Translations under genes and position numbers: made by a program
In this document: positions 42,345 through 49,875 of the stretch, one piece after another
Layout: each line of letters begins with the position of its first letter
Position numbering within the stretch: the first letter of the stretch is position 1
From: Rhodococcus ruber NBRC 15591
GTDB lineage: Bacteria > Actinomycetota > Actinomycetes > Mycobacteriales > Mycobacteriaceae
NCBI RefSeq assembly: GCF_001894945.1
Contig: NZ_BCXE01000001.1
Span: 248,001-312,000 of the forward strand
DNA length: 64,000 nt
Direction: 5' to 3'
Notes under the pieces: model-generated
Databases searched by the model: none
Told to the model about the DNA's origin: nothing
The model's input: the letters and a program-made list of their open reading frames with translations, nothing else

Positions 42345-42742
42345 CTACGACAGCACTCACCACACCCGTGTGGCCCTGCCTCTCCTACACCGATGCCCGG
42401 GCGGCGATCCGCTTCCTCGTCGACGCGTTCGGTTTCACCGAGAACGCCGTCTACGGCGACGGCGGGCGCGTCGACCACGCCGAGCTGCGCTGGCCGCACG
42501 GCGGCGGCGTCATGCTCGGCTCGGCCGGCGGGGGCGGCCCGATCGAGATACCCGCCGGCACCGGCTGCATCTACCTCGTCCTCCCCGACGCCCCCGCGGT
42601 CGACGCGCTGCACGCCCGCGCTGTGGCCGCCGGTGCCACGGTCGTCCTCGGCCTGCACGACACCGACTACGGATCGCACGACTTCACGTGCCGGGACCCG
42701 CAGGGGGTGTACTGGAGTTTCGGAACGTACGCGGGCGCGTGA
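42341..42742 (+). CDS. VOC-superfamily (glyoxalase/bleomycin-resistance-like) protein
   Basis: The 133-residue single-domain protein contains two beta-alpha-beta-beta-beta units, with WPCLSYTDARAAIRFLVDAFGF at the N-terminus and HDFTCRDPQGVYWSFGTY at the C-terminus. It resembles PhnB-type members, which are often dimeric and metal-binding or binding-only. Coupling to the upstream AraC gene is a common actinobacterial arrangement. Confidence 0.85.
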   Translation: MTTTALTTPVWPCLSYTDARAAIRFLVDAFGFTENAVYGDGGRVDHAELRWPHGGGVMLGSAGGGGPIEIPAGTGCIYLVLPDAPAVDALHARAVAAGATVVLGLHDTDYGSHDFTCRDPQGVYWSFGTYAGA

Positions 42743-42749
42743 GTCGGAC

Positions 42750-43766
42750 TCAAGCCGGCACCGCCTCCTGCGCCCGCGGCGGGGGCGGCGGCGTGCCGTC
42801 CCCGAACGGCGTGCCGCCCAGCTCTTCCCGGCCGTGCGGGGTCAGCCATCCGCTCGGGTCGGGGCCCTTCGGCACGATCTGCGTCGGATTGATGTCGGTG
42901 TGCACGATGTAGTAGTGCTGCTTGATCTGCCCGAAGTCGATGGTGTCGCCGAAACCGGGCGTCTGGAACAGGTCCCGGGCGTACCCCCACAACGCCGGCA
43001 TGGACGCCAGCAGATTCCGGTTGCACTTGAAATGCCCGTGGTAGACGGCGTCGAAGCGGGCCAGCGTGGTGAACAGCCGCACGTCCGCCTCGGTGATCGT
43101 CTCGCCCACCAGGTACCGACGGGAGCCGAGCCGTTCCTCGAGCCAGTCCAGCCGCGCGAACAGCCGGTCGAAGGCACGGTCGTACGCGCGCTGGGACCCG
43201 GCGAACCCGCACCGGTACACGCCGTTGTTGACGTCCTGGTAGACGAGCTCGGCGACCTCGTCGATCTCGTCGCGCAGCGGTTCCGGGTAGAGGTCGGGGG
43301 CGCCGTCGCGGTGCAGTGCCGTCCACTCCGTGGCGAAGTCCAGGGTGATCTGCGGGTAGTCGTTGGTGACCACGCGGCCGGTAGGCACGTCGACGACGGC
43401 GGGCACCGTGATCCCCCGGGAGTACTCGGGGTCCCGCGCGAAGTACGCGTCCTGCAACCGCGGGATCTGCAGCACCGGATCCACCCCGCCCGGGTCCAGA
43501 TCGAACGTCCAGCTGCGCTCGTCGTGCGTGGGGCCGCACAACCCCAGCGACAGCGCGTCCTCGAGCCCCAGCAGCCGCCGCACGATGAGCGCGCGGTTCG
43601 CCCACGGGCAGGCGCGGGCCGCGATCAGCCGGTACCGGCCGGCCTCCACCGGGTACCCGTCGCGCCCGTCGGCTGTGATGCGCGTGGTGATGTAGTGCGT
43701 GTCACGGCTGTACTCGGCGCCGGGCGTGACGTACCCGTCCCCGTCGCCTCCCGAGTGCTCGTTCAC
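42750..43766 (-). CDS. Xi-class GST: glutathionyl/mycothiolyl-hydroquinone reductase
   Basis: The 338-residue protein from GTG 43766 has the catalytic CPWANR (Cys53) and family signatures RDPEYSRGITVPAVVDVPTGRVVTNDY (split over 130-160), GSRRYLVGETITEADVRLF, and the C-terminal IVHTDINPTQIVPKGP. Such enzymes reduce thiol-conjugated hydroquinones and quinones. Mycolata lack glutathione, so mycothiol is the likely thiol (established for actinobacterial relatives; inferred here). GAGGGGAG precedes the start. Confidence 0.88.
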   Translation of the reverse strand: MNEHSGGDGDGYVTPGAEYSRDTHYITTRITADGRDGYPVEAGRYRLIAARACPWANRALIVRRLLGLEDALSLGLCGPTHDERSWTFDLDPGGVDPVLQIPRLQDAYFARDPEYSRGITVPAVVDVPTGRVVTNDYPQITLDFATEWTALHRDGAPDLYPEPLRDEIDEVAELVYQDVNNGVYRCGFAGSQRAYDRAFDRLFARLDWLEERLGSRRYLVGETITEADVRLFTTLARFDAVYHGHFKCNRNLLASMPALWGYARDLFQTPGFGDTIDFGQIKQHYYIVHTDINPTQIVPKGPDPSGWLTPHGREELGGTPFGDGTPPPPPRAQEAVPA

Positions 43767-43779
43767 TGGGCTCCCCTCA

Positions 43780-43815
43780 CTCGTTACGTTCCTGCGGCTC
43801 GTTACGTTCCTGCGG
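43780..43815. repeat. Two tandem copies of an 18-bp unit carrying the GNAT stop codon
   Basis: CTCGTTACGTTCCTGCGG is present at 43780-43797 and 43798-43815. The GNAT stop (TAA on the minus strand, 43802-43804) is in one copy. Because 18 is a multiple of 3, a second in-frame TAA follows in the other copy. The array lies just before the GST ribosome site. Confidence 0.9.
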
Positions 43816-44599
43816 CGGCCGGTACTGCCACCGAGATGTGGGTTCCCAGTTCGGTGTACCCCAACACCGCGGCCAGGCCACGGCCCGCGGTGTTGTCGCG
43901 CCGGGCCCGCCACTGGGGGACGAGTCCGGCGTCGAGCGCATCGTGCGTCGCCAGGGTCGCGACGGTCGCCGCCAGGCCGATCCGCCGGTGCTCCGGCACG
44001 GTCAGCGCCGTCACGTCCGCCAGGATCGACTGCACTTCGGTGTACACCGCACCCGACAGCGGCCGGTGGTCGTCGTCGAGCAGCACGAACGACGACGCCT
44101 CCCCGGTCACGTTCCCGAGCCCCGCCTCGGTCACGTTCTCGAGCCCCGCCTCGGTCGCGATTTCGAGGCCCGCCTCGGTCACGATCTCGAGGCCCGCCTC
44201 GGTCACGATCTCGAGGCCCGCCTCGGTCGCGTCGTCGGGTGGGCAGCGCCGCAACAGCTCCGCCAGGTCGTCGACCTCGTGGGAGATCAGCGGATCGCGG
44301 ACCCGTGTCGCGTCGACCCAGTCGGCGCAGTAGCTCAGCGCGTGGCTGCGCACCGCGTGCCCGCGCGTCAGGTCGAGCAGCGCCGACGCGTCCAGCTCCG
44401 CGTCGGGCACCGTCGCGACGGCGTCGACCACCCAGCCCGGGCCCACCACCGCGCTGACGTCGCCGAGTCGTAGCACCCGGACCAGGGCGGATGCGTCGTC
44501 CACCCGCGTCACCCGGCCCGGGGTGGCGAGCGCTGCGTCGTCGAGCCCGAGTTCGCGGCACCAGGCCAGCCGCACGATGTCCAGGAGATGTCCGTCCAC
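43802..44599 (-). CDS. GNAT-family N-acetyltransferase with an internal 8-residue repeat expansion
   Basis: The protein has 265 residues from GTG 44599. The C-terminal GNAT core (about 180-265) contains FVLLDDDHRPLSGAVYTEV and ALTVPEHRRIGLAATVATLATHDAL, the acetyl-CoA-binding loop with R-R-I-G-L-A. Between the N-terminal domain and the core (about 125-168), the octapeptide TEAGLEIV is repeated about five times with small changes. It is encoded by 24-bp DNA repeats. The expansion looks like slippage within a linker. The acceptor substrate is unknown. Confidence 0.78.
   Translation of the reverse strand: MDGHLLDIVRLAWCRELGLDDAALATPGRVTRVDDASALVRVLRLGDVSAVVGPGWVVDAVATVPDAELDASALLDLTRGHAVRSHALSYCADWVDATRVRDPLISHEVDDLAELLRRCPPDDATEAGLEIVTEAGLEIVTEAGLEIATEAGLENVTEAGLGNVTGEASSFVLLDDDHRPLSGAVYTEVQSILADVTALTVPEHRRIGLAATVATLATHDALDAGLVPQWRARRDNTAGRGLAAVLGYTELGTHISVAVPAAAGT
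44100..44243. repeat. 24-bp tandem repeat inside the GNAT gene
   Basis: Units beginning GCCTCGGTC start at 44124, 44148, 44172, 44196 and 44220, with a degenerate unit at 44100. The 24-bp period keeps frame. The middle units are nearly identical and the outer ones have drifted. Confidence 0.9.
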
Positions 44600-44637
44600 G
44601 GCGCTACCGTAGACGCCTACGAGCGGAGGGCGTGCGG

Positions 44638-46116
44638 GTGGAGACCGAGACAAGTCCGTGGCCGGCGCTGTGGGCGCTGTGCCTCGGGTTCTTCATGATC
44701 CTGGTGGACAGCACCATCGTGGCGGTCGCCAACCCGGCGATCATGCGGGCGCTCGACACCGACATCAACAACGTCGTGTGGGTCACCAGCGCCTACCTGC
44801 TGGCGTACGCGGTGCCGCTGTTGGTCACCGGCCGCCTCGGGGACCGGTTCGGCCCGAAGCGGGTCTACCTGGCGGGGCTGGTGGTGTTCACCGCGGCGTC
44901 GCTGTGGTGCGGGTTGTCCGGCACCGTCGCCGCCCTCGTCGTCGCCCGGGTCTTCCAGGGCCTCGGCGCGGCGCTGATGACCCCCCAGACCATGGCGATC
45001 ATCACCCGCACCTTCCCGCCGGACCGGCGGGGCACCGCCATGGGACTGTGGGGCGCGGTGGCCGGTGTGGCCACCCTCGTGGGTCCGCTGGCCGGCGGTG
45101 TCCTCGTCGACCACCTCGGCTGGGAGTGGATCTTCTTCGTCAACGTGCCGGTCGGGATCGTCGGGTTCGTCCTGGCGGCGCGCCTGGTCCCGGCGCTGCC
45201 CACCCATCCGCACCGGTTCGACCTCCTCGGCGTGCTGCTCAGCGGCGCGGGCATGTTCTGCCTCGTGTTCGGTATCCAGGAGGGCAACTCCTACGACTGG
45301 TCCACGCCCGTGTGGGTGCTGATCGCCGCCGGAGTGGCGCTGCTGGCGGTGTTCGTGTGGTACCAGTCCCGCGGGCGCGGAGAGCCGCTCGTCCCGCTCG
45401 GCTTGTTCCGCGACCGCAACTTCTCGCTGGCCAACATCGGCATCGCCGCGATGGGCTTCTCGGTCACCGCGATGGTCCTGCCGTTGATGTTCTACGCCCA
45501 GGGCGTGCGCGGCTGGACACCCACGGAGTCGGCGCTGCTGATGGCCCCGATGGCGGTCCTGACCGGCGTGCTCGCCCCGATGGTCGGCCGGCTCGTGGAC
45601 CGGACCCATCCGCGCTACATCGCCGGCACCGGCTTCGCGCTGCTCGCGGTGGCGCTGGCGTGGCTGGCGGCACTGATGACACCCGACTCGCCGGTGTGGC
45701 AGCTGCTGCTGCCGATCGCCCTCATGGGTGCCGCGATGGCCGGCATCTGGTCGCCGCTCGCCGCCACCGCGACGCACGGCCTGCCGCCCCATCAGGCGGG
45801 GGCCGGGTCGGGTGTCTACAACACCACCCGTCAGGTCGGTGCCGTCCTGGGCAGCGCCGCCGTGGGGGCGCTCATCACCTCGCGCCTCGCCGTGCACGGG
45901 CTCACCGGCGGCGGGACGGCCGAGGCGGCCGAGGGCGGGACGACGGCCCTGCCGGAGCCGGTGCGCGCGCCCTTCGCCGCCGCCATGGCCGAGTCGACGC
46001 TGCTGCCCGCCGCGGTCCTGCTCGTCGGCTTCGCCGCGGCGCTGTTCTTCGGTCGGCCCGGCCGGGCCGAGCCGGTGCCGAGCCTGTCCCTCGAGGAGCG
46101 CAGCACACTCGCCTAG
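44638..46116 (+). CDS. MFS drug:H+ antiporter, DHA2 (EmrB/QacA) type
   Basis: The 492-residue, 14-helix protein has motif D1 (VDSTIVAVANPAI), motif A (GRLGDRFGPKRVY) and motif C (LVGPLAGGVLVDHLGWEWIFFVN). GTG 44638 is selected since GGAGGG sits 7 bp upstream; the GTG at 44632 is too close to it. It diverges from the GNAT gene by 38 bp. The substrate is not predictable. Confidence 0.9.
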   Translation: METETSPWPALWALCLGFFMILVDSTIVAVANPAIMRALDTDINNVVWVTSAYLLAYAVPLLVTGRLGDRFGPKRVYLAGLVVFTAASLWCGLSGTVAALVVARVFQGLGAALMTPQTMAIITRTFPPDRRGTAMGLWGAVAGVATLVGPLAGGVLVDHLGWEWIFFVNVPVGIVGFVLAARLVPALPTHPHRFDLLGVLLSGAGMFCLVFGIQEGNSYDWSTPVWVLIAAGVALLAVFVWYQSRGRGEPLVPLGLFRDRNFSLANIGIAAMGFSVTAMVLPLMFYAQGVRGWTPTESALLMAPMAVLTGVLAPMVGRLVDRTHPRYIAGTGFALLAVALAWLAALMTPDSPVWQLLLPIALMGAAMAGIWSPLAATATHGLPPHQAGAGSGVYNTTRQVGAVLGSAAVGALITSRLAVHGLTGGGTAEAAEGGTTALPEPVRAPFAAAMAESTLLPAAVLLVGFAAALFFGRPGRAEPVPSLSLEERSTLA

Positions 46117-46126
46117 TGTGGCGCGC

Positions 46127-46924
46127 ATGACGCAGACCACCCACCCCACCCGCCTCGAGCGCCACACCACCGCGGCCGGTGCCGAGGTCGCCGTGCTGAC
46201 CGTCGCGCACGGCACGCTGAACCTGTTCGACCGAGCCCTGTTCGACGCCGTGATCGCCGACGTCGCCGCGCTCGGGGCGGCACCGCCGCGCGCGGTCCTG
46301 ATCCGCGCGGAGGGCAAGGTCGTCTCCGGCGGTGTGGACGTCCACCTGTTCGAGGGCCTCGACGCCGGCCAGGGCGCCCAGCTGTGGCAGGACCTGTTCG
46401 CTCGGATCATCCATCCGCTCGAGGCCCTGCCGTGCCCCGTCGTGTTCGCCGCGCACGGGCTCACCCTCACCGCGGCATTCGAGATCTCGCTCGCCTGCGA
46501 CATCGTCCTCGCGGCGCCGGGCGCGAAGTTCGGGCTGGTGGAGACCGTCGTCGGTCTGACTCCGTCGATGGGCGGGCCGCAGCGGCTGGCGGAGCGCGCC
46601 GGCTCCGGCCGTGCGCGCGAGCTGGTGATGACCGGCGATCTCTACGACGCCGAGACGCTGCGGTCGTGGGGAGTGGTCAACGCGGTGCACGACGACGTCG
46701 ACGCCGCGGCGCGCGCCCTCACGGACCGGCTCGCCGACGGTCCCACCCGCGCCCACGACGCCACCAAGCGCATCATCGGCGCGTGGCGGTCCGGTGGCGT
46801 CGCCCACGCCGACTCGGAGACCCCGGAGGTCTCCGGTGCGCTGTTCGGCACCGACGACCTGAAAGGTGCGGTGCGGAGCTTCCTCTCCGTCGGGCCGGGG
46901 AAGGCGTCGTACACGGGAAGGTAA
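46127..46924 (+). CDS. Enoyl-CoA hydratase/isomerase (crotonase family)
   Basis: The 265-residue crotonase from ATG 46127 keeps the fold landmarks: VLIRAEGKVVSGGVDVHLF and CPVVFAAHGLTLTAAFEISLACDIVLAAPGAKFGLVET (in parts around 100-140). The usual first catalytic Glu of hydratases falls at the AAFE position, and the second position reads LVET. The activity is probable but not certain to be hydration; isomerase or hydrolase chemistry is possible. It starts 10 bp after the MFS stop. Confidence 0.8.
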   Translation: MTQTTHPTRLERHTTAAGAEVAVLTVAHGTLNLFDRALFDAVIADVAALGAAPPRAVLIRAEGKVVSGGVDVHLFEGLDAGQGAQLWQDLFARIIHPLEALPCPVVFAAHGLTLTAAFEISLACDIVLAAPGAKFGLVETVVGLTPSMGGPQRLAERAGSGRARELVMTGDLYDAETLRSWGVVNAVHDDVDAAARALTDRLADGPTRAHDATKRIIGAWRSGGVAHADSETPEVSGALFGTDDLKGAVRSFLSVGPGKASYTGR

Positions 46925-46990
46925 GCCGATCCAGCCCCCAGCTGTGACCCGCGCCATATAGTGCAGGCACACGACGAGGCGGAGGTGACG

Positions 46991-48046
46991 ATGTCGGTGG
47001 CGCTGGTCCGGGTTTCGTGTGCAGCCGGGTGGTTCCGTGACGAACGCGTCAGTCGCCGCTTGGACGGTGTCCTGCGGTACGAGGACCTCGAGCCGTGCCT
47101 GGCCGAGCTGCTCGACCGCAGCGCGCTGCGGCATTCCGCCCGCGTCGCCGCCGTGGACCGGGCCGGCAACGCCCTCACCTACGGGCAGATGTGGTCGTCG
47201 GCGGCCCGGGTGGCCGGCGGCCTGCTCGATCAGGGCGTGGGCCCGGCCGACCGCGTCGTCGTCCACTGCCCGAACGGATTCCGCTGGCTGTACGCGTTCC
47301 TCGGGGTGGTCCTCGCCGGTGGCGTGCCGGTGCTGCCGGATCCGACGTGCAGCGAACCGGAACTCGAGTGGATCGCCGAGGACAGCGGCGCCGTCCTGAC
47401 CCTCGACGGAGAGCTGCCCGACGGGGTGGCGTTCCTGGACGAGGGCGCCGCGCCGGACGAGCTCGCGGTGTTGTACTACGTGCGCAAACGCGGCGGGGGA
47501 CTGCACGGGGTCGAGCTCACCAACGAGAACATCCTCTCCACGATCGAGGCCGTGGTGCACGCCATGGACCTGACCGCGGAGGGCGCGCGCACGGTGCTCA
47601 CCGCACCGCTGTCCACGGCGGCGGGCAGCGCCGTGCAACTGCTGCCGACCCTGGCGGCCGGCGGCACCGTCGTCGCCGCCGGGGCGCGGGGGGTGCGCGT
47701 GCCGTGGCGGCACCTGCGTGCGTCGTTCCCCGCGGCGAGATGCGTGCGCGGTTGGGGGGTGGCCGAGACCGGCGGCATCGGGTTGCTGCTGCCCACCGAT
47801 CAGCGGGCCGCACACCCGCGCAGCGTGGGGGTTCCGTTCGGCGGGATGGAGGTCGCCCTCCTCGGTCCGGCGGCCGATCGAGGTGAAGGCGAACTGCTGT
47901 GCCGCGGCCCCAGTGTCGCTCGCCGCTATTGGAACGACCCGGAGGCGACCGCCGAGACCTTCGACGACGGCTGGTTCCGCACCGGCGACCAGGTGCACAT
48001 CGACGCGGACGGTTTCGTCACGCCCGTCGCCGTCCGCGTGTCGTGA
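46991..48046 (+). CDS. Degenerate, truncated acyl-CoA synthetase-like (AMP-binding) protein
   Basis: The protein has 351 residues from ATG 46991, with GGAGG just upstream. It aligns with the N-terminal domain of class-I adenylating enzymes: LTYGQMWSSAARVAGGL, GVGPADRVVVHCPNG, then GWGVAETGG, GELLCRGPSVARRYWNDPEAT and GWFRTGDQVHIDADGF. The ATP-phosphate loop, normally YTSGTTGxPKG, reads YYVRKRGGGLHGVEL at about 162-176. The whole C-terminal domain with the catalytic Lys is missing, and the next gene leaves no room for it. It is probably catalytically inactive and could be a binding or regulatory relic between two crotonase genes. Confidence 0.8.
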   Translation: MSVALVRVSCAAGWFRDERVSRRLDGVLRYEDLEPCLAELLDRSALRHSARVAAVDRAGNALTYGQMWSSAARVAGGLLDQGVGPADRVVVHCPNGFRWLYAFLGVVLAGGVPVLPDPTCSEPELEWIAEDSGAVLTLDGELPDGVAFLDEGAAPDELAVLYYVRKRGGGLHGVELTNENILSTIEAVVHAMDLTAEGARTVLTAPLSTAAGSAVQLLPTLAAGGTVVAAGARGVRVPWRHLRASFPAARCVRGWGVAETGGIGLLLPTDQRAAHPRSVGVPFGGMEVALLGPAADRGEGELLCRGPSVARRYWNDPEATAETFDDGWFRTGDQVHIDADGFVTPVAVRVS

Positions 48047-48140
48047 CACGGCGGTCCGCTGCCGTCGGGTTCGAGTGCGGTACAAGCGAACGGACCGCGG
48101 CACGCGCGATCGGCAACCGAACCCCGTGAAAGGTGTGCGC

Positions 48141-48902
48141 ATGTCCGACGAGGTCCTGCTCGAGCGTCGCGGTCGAATTCTGGTGATCACCATCAACCGT
48201 CCCGAGGCCCGCAACGCCGTCGACGCGGCCGTCAGCCACGGCCTCGCGGCCGCCGTCGACGAACTCGACGCCGACCCCGACCTGTCCGTGGGCGTGCTCA
48301 CCGGTGCCGGCGGCACCTTCTGCGCCGGTATGGATCTCAAGGCGTTCGTCGCCGGGGAGAACATCGCGGTGCCGGGCAAGGGTCTCGGCTTCACCGAGGC
48401 GCCGCCGCGCAAGCCGATCATCGCCGCCGTCGAGGGCTTCGCGCTCGCCGGCGGCACCGAACTCGTCCTCGCCACCGACCTCGTGGTCGCCGCCACGGAC
48501 GCGAAGTTCGGCATCCCGGAGGTCAAGCGCGGACTCGTCGCCGCGGGTGGTGGCCTGCTGCGCCTGCCCACCCGGATTCCGTATCAGAAGGCGATGGAAC
48601 TGGCGCTCACCGGCGACGCGTTCACCGCCGAGGAGGCCCACGGCTACGGTTTCGTCAACGTTCTCACCGAGCCGGGCGGTGCGCTGGCGGGCGCCCTGGC
48701 TCTCGCCGAACGGATCACGGCCAACGGCCCGCTCGCCGTGGCGGCCACCAAGGAGGTCATCGCCAAGGCCGCCGACTGGCCGGCGGACGAGGCCTTCGAC
48801 CGCCAGCGCGAGATCGTCGGCCCGGTGTTCGTGTCCGAGGACGCCCGCGAGGGTGCGACGGCGTTCGCGCAGAAGCGTCCGCCGGTCTGGAAGGGCCGCT
48901 GA
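48141..48902 (+). CDS. Enoyl-CoA hydratase (crotonase family)
   Basis: The 253-residue protein has the oxyanion-hole segment GTFCAGMDLKAF, then GFALAGGTELVLATDLVVA with the first catalytic-position Glu, and FGIPEVKRGLVAAGGGLLRLP with the second. It is typical of actinobacterial fatty-acid or steroid-linked EchA proteins. Residue placement supports genuine hydratase activity. The start is ATG 48141 with GAAAGG upstream. It is followed by adenine deaminase 28 bp later. Confidence 0.88.
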   Translation: MSDEVLLERRGRILVITINRPEARNAVDAAVSHGLAAAVDELDADPDLSVGVLTGAGGTFCAGMDLKAFVAGENIAVPGKGLGFTEAPPRKPIIAAVEGFALAGGTELVLATDLVVAATDAKFGIPEVKRGLVAAGGGLLRLPTRIPYQKAMELALTGDAFTAEEAHGYGFVNVLTEPGGALAGALALAERITANGPLAVAATKEVIAKAADWPADEAFDRQREIVGPVFVSEDAREGATAFAQKRPPVWKGR

Positions 48903-48930
48903 CGACCCGCGCCGACGAAGGAGATCGATC

Positions 48931-49854
48931 GTGCTCGCCGAACTGCACGTCCACATCGAGGGCACCCTCGAACCGGAGCTGATCTTCGCTCTCGCCGAGC
49001 GCAACCGCGTCTCGCTCCCGTATGCCGACCTCGACGAGCTGCGCGGCCGGTACGAGTTCACCGACCTGCAGTCGTTCCTCGACCTGTACTACGCGAACAT
49101 GCAGGTGCTGAGGACCGCCGAGGACTTCACCGATCTCGCGACGGCGTACCTGCGCCGGGCGGCGCAGGCCGGGGTGACGCGGGCCGAGTTCTTCTTCGAC
49201 CCGCAGGCGCACACGAGCCGCGGCGTGCCGCTGGCCGAGGTGGTCGAGGGCCTCGCCGCCGCCGTCGCGGCGGGCCGGCGGGAGTTCGGCGTCGACGCGG
49301 CGATGATCGCGTCCGTCGTGCGGGACCGGCCCGTGCACGAGGCCGAGGAGGTGTTCGGGGAACTGCTGCGCCTGTCGGCTCCGATCAGCGGGCTGGGCCT
49401 GGACTCCGCGGAGGTGGGTTATCCGCCGTCGCTGTTCGAGGACGTCTTCGCCCGCGCCCGCGCCGAGGGCCTGCACGCGGTCGCCCATGCGGGGGAGGAG
49501 GGGCCGCCCGAATACGTCTGGCAGGCACTGGATCTGCTCGGGGCCGAACGCATCGACCACGGAATCCGCTCCCTCGAGGACCCGCTTCTCGTCGCGCGCC
49601 TCGTCGACGAGCAGATTCCGCTCACCGTCTGTCCTTTGTCGAATGTCCGCCTGCGCGTGGTGGATTCGATCGAGCAGCATCCGCTGCCGCGCATGCTCGA
49701 GGCGGGTTTGCTGGTGACCGTGAACTCCGACGATCCGGCGTACTTCGGCGGGTACGTCGACGACACGTTCGCGGCGCTGCGCGACCGGCTCGGGCTCACC
49801 GACGAGCAGCGGGAGACGTTGGCGCGCAATTCGATCACGGCATCGTTCGGATAG
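48931..49854 (+). CDS. Adenine deaminase (ADA-fold, Aah1/PA0148-type)
   Basis: The 307-residue metal-dependent deaminase has ELHVHIEGTLEPELIFALAE (metal ligands His6 and His8), VAHAGEEGPPEYVWQALDLL and LTVCPLSN. The final metal-ligand segment is VTVNSDDPAYFGGYV. These blocks match the bacterial adenine deaminase group rather than adenosine deaminase, which lacks the EGTLEPEL and GEEGPPEY forms. The expected reaction is adenine to hypoxanthine in purine salvage. The start is GTG 48931 with AAGGAG 7 bp away. The comparison is from remembered family sequences. Confidence 0.83.
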   Translation: MLAELHVHIEGTLEPELIFALAERNRVSLPYADLDELRGRYEFTDLQSFLDLYYANMQVLRTAEDFTDLATAYLRRAAQAGVTRAEFFFDPQAHTSRGVPLAEVVEGLAAAVAAGRREFGVDAAMIASVVRDRPVHEAEEVFGELLRLSAPISGLGLDSAEVGYPPSLFEDVFARARAEGLHAVAHAGEEGPPEYVWQALDLLGAERIDHGIRSLEDPLLVARLVDEQIPLTVCPLSNVRLRVVDSIEQHPLPRMLEAGLLVTVNSDDPAYFGGYVDDTFAALRDRLGLTDEQRETLARNSITASFG

Positions 49855-49875
49855 GACGTGCGGTCCGGGCGCGAG

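Noticed and set aside
48047-48140. Frameshifted C-terminal domain of the AMP-binding protein
   Set aside because: The gap is only 94 bp and contains a hairpin. The missing ~150 residues cannot be there in any frame, so the loss is a deletion or ancestral truncation, not a frameshift.
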